Shown: in pieces, positions 22,546-31,100 of the stretch
How the letters are laid out: every line of letters starts with the position of its first letter
Position numbering within the stretch: the stretch's first letter is position 1
NCBI GenBank assembly: GCA_001798165.1
Contig: MGRL01000013.1
Coordinates: forward strand, 1 to 37,491
Length of the DNA stretch: 37,491 nt
Source: Deltaproteobacteria bacterium RIFCSPHIGHO2_02_FULL_43_33
GTDB lineage: Bacteria > Desulfobacterota > GWC2-55-46 > UBA9637
Direction: 5' to 3'
Translations under genes and position numbers: made by a program
The notes under the pieces: generated by a model
The model's database searches: none
Told to the model about the DNA's origin: nothing
What the model saw: the letters and a program-made list of their open reading frames with translations, nothing else

Positions 22546-23632
22546 TATTTCTTTTGCAGAAGAACTCAAGCCCGTAAAAATCGGCGTTGTCGGCCCAGAA
22601 ACAGGCGATGATGCAGAGACAGGCCTTATGACCCTTGCCGGTGTTGAACTGGCAGCCAAAGAGCTAAATGATGCCGGCGGTATAGATGGCAAGAAGATAG
22701 AGGTTGTACATTATGATAATAAGAGCGAATCTCAGTTGACGCAGGTGGTTGTTCAGAAACTGGTAAAAGAGGATGTTATTGCGATAATTGCGGCGCCAAC
22801 AGGTTGGTCAACATTCGGCCCTGTCTGGCTGGCAAATGCAGCAAAGGTGATATTTATGTCAGCAGGGAGTAAAAGACATATAGGGAGGAGCGGGCCTTTT
22901 ATATTCCGCAACTCTCTGTCAGATGATATTGGCACAGAAAGAGCTATTCAATATGCCGTTGACAAATTGAAATATAATAAATTTGTCATTATTACATCAA
23001 TGAGAGACGATGAAACTTCTTTACAGATTGGCGGATTGTTCAGGGGAGCAATCATAAAAAAGGGCGCCAGGATTGTGAGTGAAACCCACCTATTTATGGG
23101 CGCTACAATGGAAGAGGCAATAGCTCAATTAAAGAAAGATGCGAAAGGAGCTATTGATGCCGTAATATTCGCAGGCGACGATGCTGCAGCAGTTGATGTC
23201 TTGCAAGAACTGAGAAGGCAGGGTATAAAGGCGCCTCTCATTGGCGGCGATATACTCTTTACAGATGAGTTCTTGAAAAATGGTGATGAGCTTACGGTTG
23301 GGACTATTATATATGCAGGATTTTTTCCAGCAGATAACTCGCCTGTTGTTTCACGGTTTGTTTCGGAATATAAGAAAAGAACAGGCAAGGAGCCGGGCGT
23401 ATATCCAGCGGTTGCGTATGACTCGTTCATGCTTATTGCGAATGCAATAAAGCAGGCAAAATCAACTGAGCCTGTCAAGGTAAGGGATAGTTTATCTAAG
23501 ATTAAAGATTTTCAGGGTGTGACCGGCAAGATTACTATGGATACCAACGGAGAGGCAATGAAACAGCCGTATATCCTTCATGTTGTAAAAAAGGAAAAGG
23601 GTGTTGGGTTTGAGCCTGTTGGCGGAGAGTAG
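22400..23632 (+). CDS. Branched-chain-amino-acid-type periplasmic binding protein
   Basis: 410 residues from ATG 22400 (a TTG at 22358 would overlap the previous gene). After a repeat-encoded signal region (to about 53) comes a Peripla_BP_6 (LivJ/UrtA-type) fold: KIGVVGPETGDDAETG, GVELAAKELNDAGGIDGKKI, then the SAGSKRHIGRSGPFIFR and AYDSFMLIANAIKQA segments. This family binds amino acids, urea, amides or other small polar molecules. No LivHMGF-like permease or ATPase adjoins it, so it is an orphan binding protein, possibly a sensor or working with the preceding ABC system. No good ribosome binding site is visible before either start. Confidence 0.82.
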   Translation: MGNRIRDFNIQIINFKFKILSLEFRISSNIAVCLLSVFIAYCLLPIACHISFAEELKPVKIGVVGPETGDDAETGLMTLAGVELAAKELNDAGGIDGKKIEVVHYDNKSESQLTQVVVQKLVKEDVIAIIAAPTGWSTFGPVWLANAAKVIFMSAGSKRHIGRSGPFIFRNSLSDDIGTERAIQYAVDKLKYNKFVIITSMRDDETSLQIGGLFRGAIIKKGARIVSETHLFMGATMEEAIAQLKKDAKGAIDAVIFAGDDAAAVDVLQELRRQGIKAPLIGGDILFTDEFLKNGDELTVGTIIYAGFFPADNSPVVSRFVSEYKKRTGKEPGVYPAVAYDSFMLIANAIKQAKSTEPVKVRDSLSKIKDFQGVTGKITMDTNGEAMKQPYILHVVKKEKGVGFEPVGGE

Positions 23633-23670
23633 GAAAGTCTAAATCAGACAAAAATCAGACAAAAAACTCC

Positions 23671-23699
23671 TTGACAAGATTTTTAAAAATTGTTAATAA
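23671..23699 (+). promoter_or_regulatory. Sigma-70-type promoter for the bd-like oxidase operon
   Basis: TTGACA at 23671-23676, 17-base spacer, TAATAA at 23694-23699. It points toward the small membrane proteins and oxidase but the leader would run about 280 bases through the antisense of the small reverse-strand gene and through repeat copy C. Confidence 0.5.
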
Positions 23700-23734
23700 A
23701 ACCGAACATCATATATACAATACAGTATCTATAT

Positions 23735-23842
23735 CTATCTCGTGAAGTAATAAACAACCAAGAAAAATATCACAGCCAGATTCACGACAAGCCCTATAAA
23801 TATCAGATAGTCAGCCGGTGTTGGTTTCCAATCTTTGAGCAT
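23735..23842 (-). CDS. Small single-helix membrane protein, apparently leaderless
   Basis: 35 residues on the reverse strand from ATG 23842, beginning MLKDWKPTPADY and continuing as one transmembrane helix (YLIFIGLVVNLAVIFFLVVYYF) with a TR end. A perfect consensus promoter (23849-23877) places the expected transcription start on or next to the A of this ATG. A longer start at 23869 (44 residues) would lie inside the promoter spacer. The +KDWKP/helix layout resembles small accessory subunits of terminal oxidases, and an oxidase gene begins 460 bases away, divergently. Function is not known. Confidence 0.6.
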   Translation of the reverse strand: MLKDWKPTPADYLIFIGLVVNLAVIFFLVVYYFTR

Positions 23843-23848
23843 AGCGCC

Positions 23849-23877
23849 ATTATAAAATTTGAAATACATATTGTCAA
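23849..23877 (-). promoter_or_regulatory. Perfect consensus sigma-70 promoter, reverse strand
   Basis: On the reverse strand: TTGACA (23877-23872), 17 bases (23871-23855), TATAAT (23854-23849). Both hexamers and the spacer are exact consensus. The next start codon lies six bases past the -10. Confidence 0.75.
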
Positions 23878-23882
23878 ACTAA

Positions 23883-23967
23883 AGTTCACCCCGTTAGAAA
23901 GTCTCGGCAATACTATTATAATCGAATTAGAAACGATGGGGTCTCTCAATAAAACTTTCTAATGGGG
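23883..23967. repeat. GTTAGA-type imperfect palindromic repeat, copy C
   Basis: TTCACCCCGTTAGAAAGTCT at the left and AACTTTCTAATGGGGT at the right are complementary (13 bases with one mismatch between CCCCGTTAGAAAG and CTTTCTAATGGGG). Internal GGGGTCTCTCAAT is shared with copies A and B. It separates the reverse-strand small gene from the oxidase operon. Confidence 0.6.
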
Positions 23968-23983
23968 TAAAGGCGAGGTTAAT

Positions 23984-24082
23984 ATGCAAGAAGAAAAACC
24001 AAGTAAAGCCGGTCCAATCCTGTTCACCGCAATTGTAATAATTACCTTAATATTCTTTTATTGGTTTCTCACCAAGCAGTAA
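23984..24082 (+). CDS. 32-residue membrane peptide upstream of bd-like oxidase
   Basis: MQEEKPSKAGPIL, then one transmembrane helix rich in Ile/Phe (TAIVIITLIFFYWFL) and a TKQ end. AGGCGAGG lies upstream of the ATG at 23984. Tiny single-helix subunits (CydX, CcoQ, CydH-like) accompany many terminal oxidases, so an oxidase subunit role is a reasonable inference. Too short for a family call. Confidence 0.65.
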   Translation: MQEEKPSKAGPILFTAIVIITLIFFYWFLTKQ

Positions 24083-24108
24083 AAATAGCAATCAGGAGGA
24101 GAGGATTT

Positions 24109-24222
24109 ATGAAAACTGTTGTCAGTTTCATTGTTGCCCTGGCAGTGAGTCTAATATTTTTTATAGTGCTTGATGCCGTACTTTTCAAGGTTCAGGGATT
24201 ATCGCTGATATTCAAAGGCTGA
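24109..24222 (+). CDS. 37-residue membrane peptide upstream of bd-like oxidase
   Basis: MKTVVSFIVALAVSL opening a transmembrane helix of about 25 residues, then a short FKVQGLSLIFKG tail that may lie along the membrane. Strong ribosome binding site AGGAGGAGAGG before the ATG at 24109. It sits 26 bases after the previous small gene and 83 before the oxidase, so all three are probably one transcript. Likely a small oxidase subunit (inference). Confidence 0.65.
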   Translation: MKTVVSFIVALAVSLIFFIVLDAVLFKVQGLSLIFKG

Positions 24223-24229
24223 AAGCAAC

Positions 24230-24273
24230 GTTGCCCTTTATGGGTAACGATTTACGTTGGGGATAAACCCCAA
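24230..24273 (+). other. Pair of small hairpins before the bd-like oxidase gene
   Basis: GTTGCCC (24230-24236) with GGGTAAC (24242-24248), and TTGGGG (24257-24262) with CCCCAA (24268-24273). Neither is followed by a T tract, so they are not typical terminators; they may adjust expression between the small genes and the oxidase. Confidence 0.35.
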
Positions 24274-24305
24274 TGCTCAAATAACAATATAAGGAGCAGA
24301 TCATT

Positions 24306-26183
24306 ATGAGATTATCTTCTGTTGTTTTCAAGAGGACTCTCTCCCCCAAAAGAGTCTTAACTGCCCTATTTTTCCTTATCTTCCTCGTTTACCCGCCCTT
24401 TTTAGGAACCACAAAATTATCACCTGTTAACATAGACACAGCATATGCCTCTGAACAGGCTGTCCATGTTGAAAAGACCTCTGGCCCAGAAGCCAAGGCA
24501 GAGGCAAATAAAGAGGAATATCCGCCTGCGCCAAAACTTACTGAAAAAGATTATCCTCAGGTGAAGCATATAAACGGCAGGATTATGGCATGGCTTGTGG
24601 CTCAGCTTCATCTCTGGTTTGCGGCATTTGTCCTTGCTGTTCCGATATTTGTCTTTGTGATAGAGGCCATAGGCATGGCTACTAAAGATGAACGGTATGA
24701 CAAAATGGCCTATGAGTTTATTAAGGTAAGTTTGACGGCATATTCCATAACCGCTGTATTCGGCGGTCTTCTCTTATTTACATTGATAATATTCTACCCT
24801 GATTTCATCAGATATATGGCAAAGATATTCAGCCCCACTATGCTTGCGTATGCCTTCCTTTTCTTTGCAGAGAGCGCATGCCTTTATATATATTATTACG
24901 GTTGGCATGCAATGGAGAAAGGGACTGCAAAATGGATTCACCTTACGGTGGGGTGGCTGCTGAACGTGGTAGGTACCGTGTTGATGTTCCTTGCCAATGC
25001 GTGGGTCACCTTCATGATGTCTCCGCATGGCGTTGATGCCAACGGCGTATTTGAAGGTAATATATGGCATGTCATACACAACCACCTCTGGAATCCAATC
25101 AATCTTCACAGAACCATAGCAAACGTGGCTTACGGCGGCTCTGTTGTGGGAGCGTATGCGGCGTATAAGTTCTTAAGCGCCAGAACATCTGAAGAAAAGG
25201 CCCACTATGACTGGATGGGTTACACGGCAAACTTTATAGCAATATCGGCGCTGCTCCCCCTTCCGTTTGCAGGCTACTGGCTTACCGCAGAGATTTACGC
25301 ATACAGCCAGCAGATGGGAATAACACTCATGGGCGGCGTATTTGCGTGGCTCTTTATCATTCAGGCGGTTTTAATCGGCGCGCTTTTCCTTTCGGCCAAC
25401 TATTATCTCTGGTGCGGCATGGAGAGAAGCAAAGGCGCAGAACGATACACCAAGTATATTAAATATATTGCCTTTGTCATTGTCGCCTGCTTCCTTGTAT
25501 GGTTTACGCCGCACACGCTGATTATGACGCCAGGCGAATTAAAAGCCTTGGGAGGGCCGTATCATAAATATCTTGGCCCATTGGGCATCATGCCTGCCAA
25601 AAATACGGCTGTCAATATCATGCTGATATTTACATTCTTAAGCTTTCTCTTGTATCGCCGCTGCAATAAGATTGCCACAGTTTCATGGGCGCCTATCGGC
25701 AATGCCGTCCAGATAGCCATATTTGTTGCGGCTATAATCAATATTTCCATACTTGGTGTCTATTACGGCTATTTCACAAATACAGTGTACAAAGTTGCAT
25801 CCTCTGTTCCTCAGGTTATATCCACACTGACAGTTATTATTTCCTGTCTTATCATAGATGTGCTTATGTTCAAAGGCGCAAAAGAGGTTGCGCCGCTTCA
25901 ATGGGGAAAGATGCCGGACAGAAGCCAGTATGCCCTGTTCCTTCTTGCGGTATCATTCACATGGCTTATGGGGCTTATGGGCTTTATCCGTTCAGCCATA
26001 AGGCAGCACTGGCATGTCTATACCGTATTCAGGGATAATTCCCCCGATGCCTTTACACCAACCATCGGTTATGCAACCAAGGTTGTGTCTGTGGGCGTTA
26101 TTATATTCATGGCCATTGTCATATTTATATTCTGGCTGGCCCATATAAGCGGTAAAAAGAGCGCTTCAGAGGCGCATCATTGA
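24306..26183 (+). CDS. Cytochrome bd-like oxidase subunit I
   Basis: 625 residues, with an N-terminal extension (hydrophobic 17-34, then a charged linker to about 85) and about 14 transmembrane helices. CydA-like landmarks: His102 in AWLVAQLHLWFAAFVLAVP (haem b595/d-type ligand position), Glu189 in FFAES (the conserved GLLAFFLES glutamate), His268 in NPINLHRTIANV (haem b558 ligand position). The periplasmic Q-loop GRQPW motif of quinol-oxidising CydA is not seen and no cydB follows. Instead two cytochrome c genes do. This fits the bd-like oxidases known from Nitrospira genomes, thought to take electrons from cytochrome c or an unknown donor. AAGGAGC precedes the ATG at 24306. Oxygen as substrate is inferred; NO or another oxidant is possible in a nos-containing genome. 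Confidence 0.8.
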   Translation: MRLSSVVFKRTLSPKRVLTALFFLIFLVYPPFLGTTKLSPVNIDTAYASEQAVHVEKTSGPEAKAEANKEEYPPAPKLTEKDYPQVKHINGRIMAWLVAQLHLWFAAFVLAVPIFVFVIEAIGMATKDERYDKMAYEFIKVSLTAYSITAVFGGLLLFTLIIFYPDFIRYMAKIFSPTMLAYAFLFFAESACLYIYYYGWHAMEKGTAKWIHLTVGWLLNVVGTVLMFLANAWVTFMMSPHGVDANGVFEGNIWHVIHNHLWNPINLHRTIANVAYGGSVVGAYAAYKFLSARTSEEKAHYDWMGYTANFIAISALLPLPFAGYWLTAEIYAYSQQMGITLMGGVFAWLFIIQAVLIGALFLSANYYLWCGMERSKGAERYTKYIKYIAFVIVACFLVWFTPHTLIMTPGELKALGGPYHKYLGPLGIMPAKNTAVNIMLIFTFLSFLLYRRCNKIATVSWAPIGNAVQIAIFVAAIINISILGVYYGYFTNTVYKVASSVPQVISTLTVIISCLIIDVLMFKGAKEVAPLQWGKMPDRSQYALFLLAVSFTWLMGLMGFIRSAIRQHWHVYTVFRDNSPDAFTPTIGYATKVVSVGVIIFMAIVIFIFWLAHISGKKSASEAHH

Positions 26184-26190
26184 ATTAACT

Positions 26191-26263
26191 GTCGTGAACC
26201 GTGACCTTGTTCCGTGTCCGTGGTTTTGTAGTTACGGTCACGGATAACTGACACGGGTAACGG
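26191..26263. repeat. Intergenic short-period inverted repeat (CCGTGA / CACGGA type)
   Basis: GTCGTGAACCGTGACCTTGT and CCGTGTCCGTGG on the left, GGTCACGGATAACTGACACG on the right; clear relative of 18903-18969. It fills the gap between the oxidase and the dihaem cytochrome. Confidence 0.7.
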
Positions 26264-26283
26264 TATTATTAGGGGGGTTTGAA

Positions 26284-27096
26284 ATGAAAACCTTTTTGAA
26301 GGTAACAATATTCAGTCTGGCAGTGATAATCTTCTATGCCTTTTATGCCGGCAGCATGATTCCGCAGGTTAAACCTGCGCCTCCTCCTGCAGAGGCAAAG
26401 TTAGACATGGGCAGTCTGACGATGGAGCAGTTTATACAAATGGGAGATGAAATCTTCCATGGCAAAGGAACATGCGAGCTTTGTCACAATCCTGTCGGGG
26501 GTCGGGCGCCTTTGCTGGATCAGGCCGGCAAGGTAGCAGAGGAAAGGCTAAAAGACTCTCGCTACAAGGGCAAGGCAAAAACAGGCGAAGAATATATTCG
26601 CGAGTCAATGGTTGAGCCAGGCGCCTTTGTTGTTGCCGGTTTTGGTGTGAAAGGAACAAATGATACCCAGAGTCCAATGCCGGTTGTTACTTCAGGCGCT
26701 ATAGGGCTTAAAGAATTTGAGGTTGACGCTGTTATAGCATATCTTCAGCAAAAGGCAGGCGTTACCGTAACAGTGCAATTGCCAAAAGAGGCTCCGTCAG
26801 CAGCGGCAAAAGAAGAGGCTCATGCAGTAGCCCCTGCCAAGACCGCTGAAGAGGTTGTTGCAAAGTATGGCTGCGGCGCTTGCCATAAAATAGCAGGTCA
26901 GCAGGGCGCGCTTGGCCCTGACCTTACAAAGATAGGGGCAAAGAAGAATAGAGATTATTTAAGAAGGGCTGTATTAAATCCTAATGCAGATATTGCGCCT
27001 GGCTTCCCAGCAGGCATGATGCCGCCGGATTTTGGAGCCAAGATGCTGGCTGGGGAGATTGAGCTCTTGGTTGACTATATGGCGAAATCAAAATAG
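26284..27096 (+). CDS. Membrane-anchored dihaem cytochrome c (oxidase partner)
   Basis: 270 residues: N-terminal transmembrane helix (about 4-24), a Pro-rich linker, cytochrome domain with CELCH (Cys64, Cys67, His68), an Ala/Glu-rich hinge (about 168-188), and a second domain with CGACH (Cys197, Cys200, His201) and GMMPPDFG as Met ligand region. Similar two-domain anchored cytochromes accompany bd-like oxidases and cytochrome b complexes. Likely passes electrons to the oxidase from the periplasmic pool. Strong AGGGGGG before the ATG at 26284. Confidence 0.85.
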   Translation: MKTFLKVTIFSLAVIIFYAFYAGSMIPQVKPAPPPAEAKLDMGSLTMEQFIQMGDEIFHGKGTCELCHNPVGGRAPLLDQAGKVAEERLKDSRYKGKAKTGEEYIRESMVEPGAFVVAGFGVKGTNDTQSPMPVVTSGAIGLKEFEVDAVIAYLQQKAGVTVTVQLPKEAPSAAAKEEAHAVAPAKTAEEVVAKYGCGACHKIAGQQGALGPDLTKIGAKKNRDYLRRAVLNPNADIAPGFPAGMMPPDFGAKMLAGEIELLVDYMAKSK

Positions 27097-27101
27097 AACA
27101 G

Positions 27102-27192
27102 AATCAGGAGTCAGAATTCAGAAGCCAGAATAAAAAACTTTATCTTTGATTTTTATTTTATTCTGGCTTCTGGCTGCTGTATTCTGGATTCT
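27102..27192. repeat. Intergenic inverted repeat with 17-bp perfect stem
   Basis: CAGGAGTCAGAATTCAGAAG units; CAGAAGCCAGAATAAAA (27119-27135) is exactly complementary to 27156-27172, loop of 20 bases. Units are of the GTCAGGAGTCAG type also seen inside the CcmH-like and TlpA-like genes. No T tract at the end. Confidence 0.75.
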
Positions 27193-27212
27193 ACTTTAAC
27201 AGGAGATAAAAC

Positions 27213-27974
27213 ATGAAAATACCCAGACTGCTATTGTTTGTAATCCTTGTAGCCATCAGCTACTTTATTTTTAAGGCGCCGGGACTCTTTATCAAACAGC
27301 CCATACCATCCAGTCTTATTCTGATGTATATGTTCTTTGCTGTGGTTACAATCCTCCTCTGGATGACCTCTACAGAAGAGGGGATGCAGGGGCTTGTCGG
27401 TCCGATAAAAAGAATGATTGAAGACCCCAACAAAAAGACATTAAGGAACATTGTATTTGTTATTGTTCCGATTGTGGCAGGGTTAATAACATACTCACAG
27501 ATGAGGCCTACTTATGAGGCGCCTACGGAACTCAGGTCTATCCATCCTGCGCCGCCGTCAACCGTTAAAGTTTTTGGCAAGACATTTAATCTTATGACCC
27601 TTGAAAACCCCTATAGAAAGCTCGAAAAAGAAGACCCTGCAAAATTTACCCAATTAGTTAAAGAAGGCGGAGAGGTATATTTTAAAAATTGTTTCTATTG
27701 TCATGGCGACAAGTTGGACGGCAGAGGCCATTATGCGCATGGTTTTAACCCATTGCCTGCAAACTTTACTGATATAGGAACCATAGCCCAATTGCAGGAG
27801 TCATTCCTTTTCTGGAGGATTTCAACAGGCGGGCCAGGACTTCCCAAGGAAGGAGCGCCGTGGATATCCTCCATGCCTATCTGGGAAAATTTTATTACAG
27901 AGGACGAGGTCTGGAAGGTAATACTCTTTCTGTATAATTATACAGGATATGTGCCGAGGTCTTGGGCGAAGTAG
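27213..27974 (+). CDS. Membrane-bound monohaem cytochrome c
   Basis: 253 residues: three transmembrane helices (about 5-22, 33-50, 78-94), then a cytochrome domain with CFYCH (Cys160, Cys163, His164) and SSMPIWENFITEDEVW as the Met ligand region. The FKNCFYCHGDKLDGRGHYA and WISSMPIW pattern is typical of cytochromes next to bd-like oxidases and NXR-type gamma subunits in Nitrospira-type clusters (from memory of family features). It probably anchors beside the oxidase as its direct electron donor. Ribosome binding site AGGAGAT before the ATG at 27213. Confidence 0.85.
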   Translation: MKIPRLLLFVILVAISYFIFKAPGLFIKQPIPSSLILMYMFFAVVTILLWMTSTEEGMQGLVGPIKRMIEDPNKKTLRNIVFVIVPIVAGLITYSQMRPTYEAPTELRSIHPAPPSTVKVFGKTFNLMTLENPYRKLEKEDPAKFTQLVKEGGEVYFKNCFYCHGDKLDGRGHYAHGFNPLPANFTDIGTIAQLQESFLFWRISTGGPGLPKEGAPWISSMPIWENFITEDEVWKVILFLYNYTGYVPRSWAK

Positions 27975-27987
27975 ATAAACTGCTTAA

Positions 27988-28054
27988 TTGCGAATTGTTT
28001 AGAATTTTAAAACCAAAAATTTCAGATTTGCGATTTTGGATTGAGAATTTTTAA
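27988..28054. repeat. Intergenic short-period AT-rich repeat
   Basis: TTGCGAATTGTTTAGAATTT and TCAGATTTGCGATTTTGG, TTGAGAATTTTT; low-complexity units of the AATTTAGAATTT/GCGATTT class with weak dyad symmetry. Confidence 0.5.
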
Positions 28055-28104
28055 TCCCATAAAGCTGTTTTTTAAAGCCGGCTGATTTTGAGAGATGCGA
28101 TACT

Positions 28105-31100
28105 ATGACCCGAATAAACCACTTTGTTATTTCGCCCTTCATTTTTCTCCTTCTTTTTTATAGCCACGCGCAAGCTGCTACGATTTACCATCTCCACAAA
28201 GAACGATCTGATATAAGAGAAATACTTCAGCTTTCAGAAGCTATACCTGATGCAAGAATTAACGCACTCCAATCTCCTCAATTAAAGAATCAACCACCTG
28301 GGGAATATCTCATTAAGGCCTTTGATACCCAAGCAGGCGTATCTAATTTTCCCGGCGTCATTCCGGCAGGTTCAACTATGACTTTTTCCCTCTGGATGAA
28401 AAAGACCGCGGATTTCGGCGCCATGCATCCTCTGGCCAAGCTCTACCTTAATGATGCAACAGGAACCGTCTTGTGTTCCGCTTCTGCTCCTTCGCCATTG
28501 ACTACAACACTTTTCAATCATAAGTTTACCTGCACTACACCCGTGGATATTGCCATAACCTTACAAGACCGTTTCTATCTCTGGGTTGGCGTGAACATGA
28601 CTATCGGGCTTGGCGCAAACAGGGTAAAGGCTGAACTTGATATTGAGGGAACAGCAGATGGAAACTACGACTCCTATATCGGCATTTCTCGGCACATAGT
28701 TACAGGCATTTCTCCAACATCAGGGTCAGTAGGCACAACCGTTACGATTACCGGATTAAATTTCGGCGACACCCAGGGGACAAGCATGGTTACCTTTAAC
28801 GGTAAGCAGGCAACCGTCAGCAGTTGGAGTGATACGACCATTGCAACCTCTGTGCCGTCCGGCGTAAGCCTGAGCACAGGGCTTGTTACAGTTACCATCA
28901 ACGGCATAACCGGCAATGGATTGCCTTTTAGTGTGCCGTTAAGGTCAGGCTACATCACCACCGTGGCTGGAAACGGCAGTCAAACATTTAGCGGGGATGG
29001 CGGACCAGCCCCTTACGCCGGCATATCGCCAGTAGATGTAGCTGTGGATAGTGAGGAAAATCTATATATTGCAGGCGATTCACGTATACGAAAGGTAGAT
29101 ACTTATGGGACGATAACCACAATAGCAGGAACCGGTGAAAGCGGTTTTAGCGGCGACGGAGGCCCGGCTATTTATGCAAAACTCAACGCTTCAGGATTGG
29201 CATTGGACAGTGCAGGGAATCTATACATTGCAGGCGATAATCGTGTCCGAAAGATAAGCATAAATGGAATCATCACCACGGTCGCTGGCAATGGAACTTA
29301 CGGTTTCAGCGGCGATGGCGGACCTGCAACCAGCGCGAGGCTTTATTATCCTTCTGATGTTGCAGTGGATAGTCAGGGGAATCTATTTATTGCCGACTAC
29401 GGAAACAACCGTATCCGGAAGGTAAGCCTTGATGGTATCATGACAACAGTAGCAGGCAATGGCGGCAGCGGCTTTAGTGGAGATGGCGGTTCGGCAATCA
29501 GCGCACAGGTCAATCCTGTTGATGTGGCAGTTGATACTCAAGGAAACTTATACATCGCCGATTGGAACAATAACCGTATACGGAAAGTAGATGCGGACGG
29601 TATCATTACTACCGTTGTTGGCGATGAAACACTAACTGTACTTTATCAACCAGCCGGGATAGCCCTTGATGTATATGGAAATATCTATATCGCGGATTAT
29701 GGCCATGAACGTGTAAAAAAATTTACTATAGGCGGAGGAATTACGACAGTGGCGGGTAACGGTATTCACAGTTCATACGGAGACGGCGGACGAGCAACAA
29801 GCGCGGCAATTGTTGAGCCGCATGGGGTTGCACTCGATGGAGATGGCAACCTCTTCATTGCTGACTGGGGTTGTAGGATTCGTAAAGTAGGCGCAACGAT
29901 TACACCCGTGATTAATAGTCTTTTCCCTACATCGGGGGCAGTTGGAACATCTGTAACAATCAGCGGGTCTCGTTTCGGAACAACACAGGGGACAAGCACC
30001 GCCACATTCAATGGTATTGCAGCCACGTCAACAAGCTGGAACGATACAAGCATTGTTACTTCGGTTCCAACCGGCGCAAGCACCGGCCCTGTGGTAGTAA
30101 CAGTCGGAGGCATGTCCAGCAATGGCGTAACCTTTACTGTAACCCCTAAGATAACAAGCCTTTCTCCATCTTCAGGGCAGATTGGCAACGTGGTGAGCAT
30201 CAATGGTTACAATTTTGGCGCAAGCCAGGGAACGAGCAGTGTCACATTCAATAGTATTGCAGCCGCGCCCTTAACATGGAGTAACACAACCATTACCGTT
30301 CCCGTGCCAATAGGCGCAAGCACCGGCCCTATCGTAGTAACGGTTAATGGAATGAGCAGCAACGAATTTTTATTTACTGTTACCGTTCCCATGTCGCCTG
30401 AAATCACAAGCCTTTCACCGGCATCCGGCCCTGCGAACAGCACGATAACCATAAACGGCACAAACTTTGGCACAACAAAGGGAGGAAGCACAGTAACCTT
30501 AAACGGAGCGCCGCTTAGCACAACAACCTGGAGTGATACGAGCATAACAGCGCTCATACCCATGGAGGCAGCCACGGGCCCTGTTATTGTTACCGTAAAC
30601 GGCCTTTCCAGCAGCAGTGTAACATTTACCATTCTCACAGATACTCTCGCCATCACCTATCCGAATAACGGTTCCGTGATAAACAGACCTGATACTGTAA
30701 TCATAGGACGGCTGCCTAATATAACAGGTGACGTTGGTATCACGGTCAACGGTAAAATAGCCATGATAAATGGACAAGATTTTGCTGTTAACAGCGTAAA
30801 TCTCTCCATAGGAGAAAATACCATCACCGCAACCATGACAGACGCAAACGGCAACACCTCCTCAACGAGCATCACCGTATACACCGAAACTCAGGACGCC
30901 TATGTAAAGCTCTCATCAACTCTGGAATCAAGTCTTGCGCCTATGTCAACACAGCTTACCCTTGATACAGCGCTTCCGTCGCCAATAACAGAAACACTCT
31001 TGTCAATTGACGGACCTGCATCAACGTCTGCCACACCAACGACATTTCCTTATACCGCAACGCTTGATATCCCCGGCATCTACCTTGCAACAGCTACTGG

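Noticed and set aside
23690-23962. 90-codon forward frame from a TTG
   Set aside because: No ribosome binding site, poor composition, and it runs through the consensus reverse promoter and repeat copy C; the reverse-strand small protein is a better reading of this stretch.
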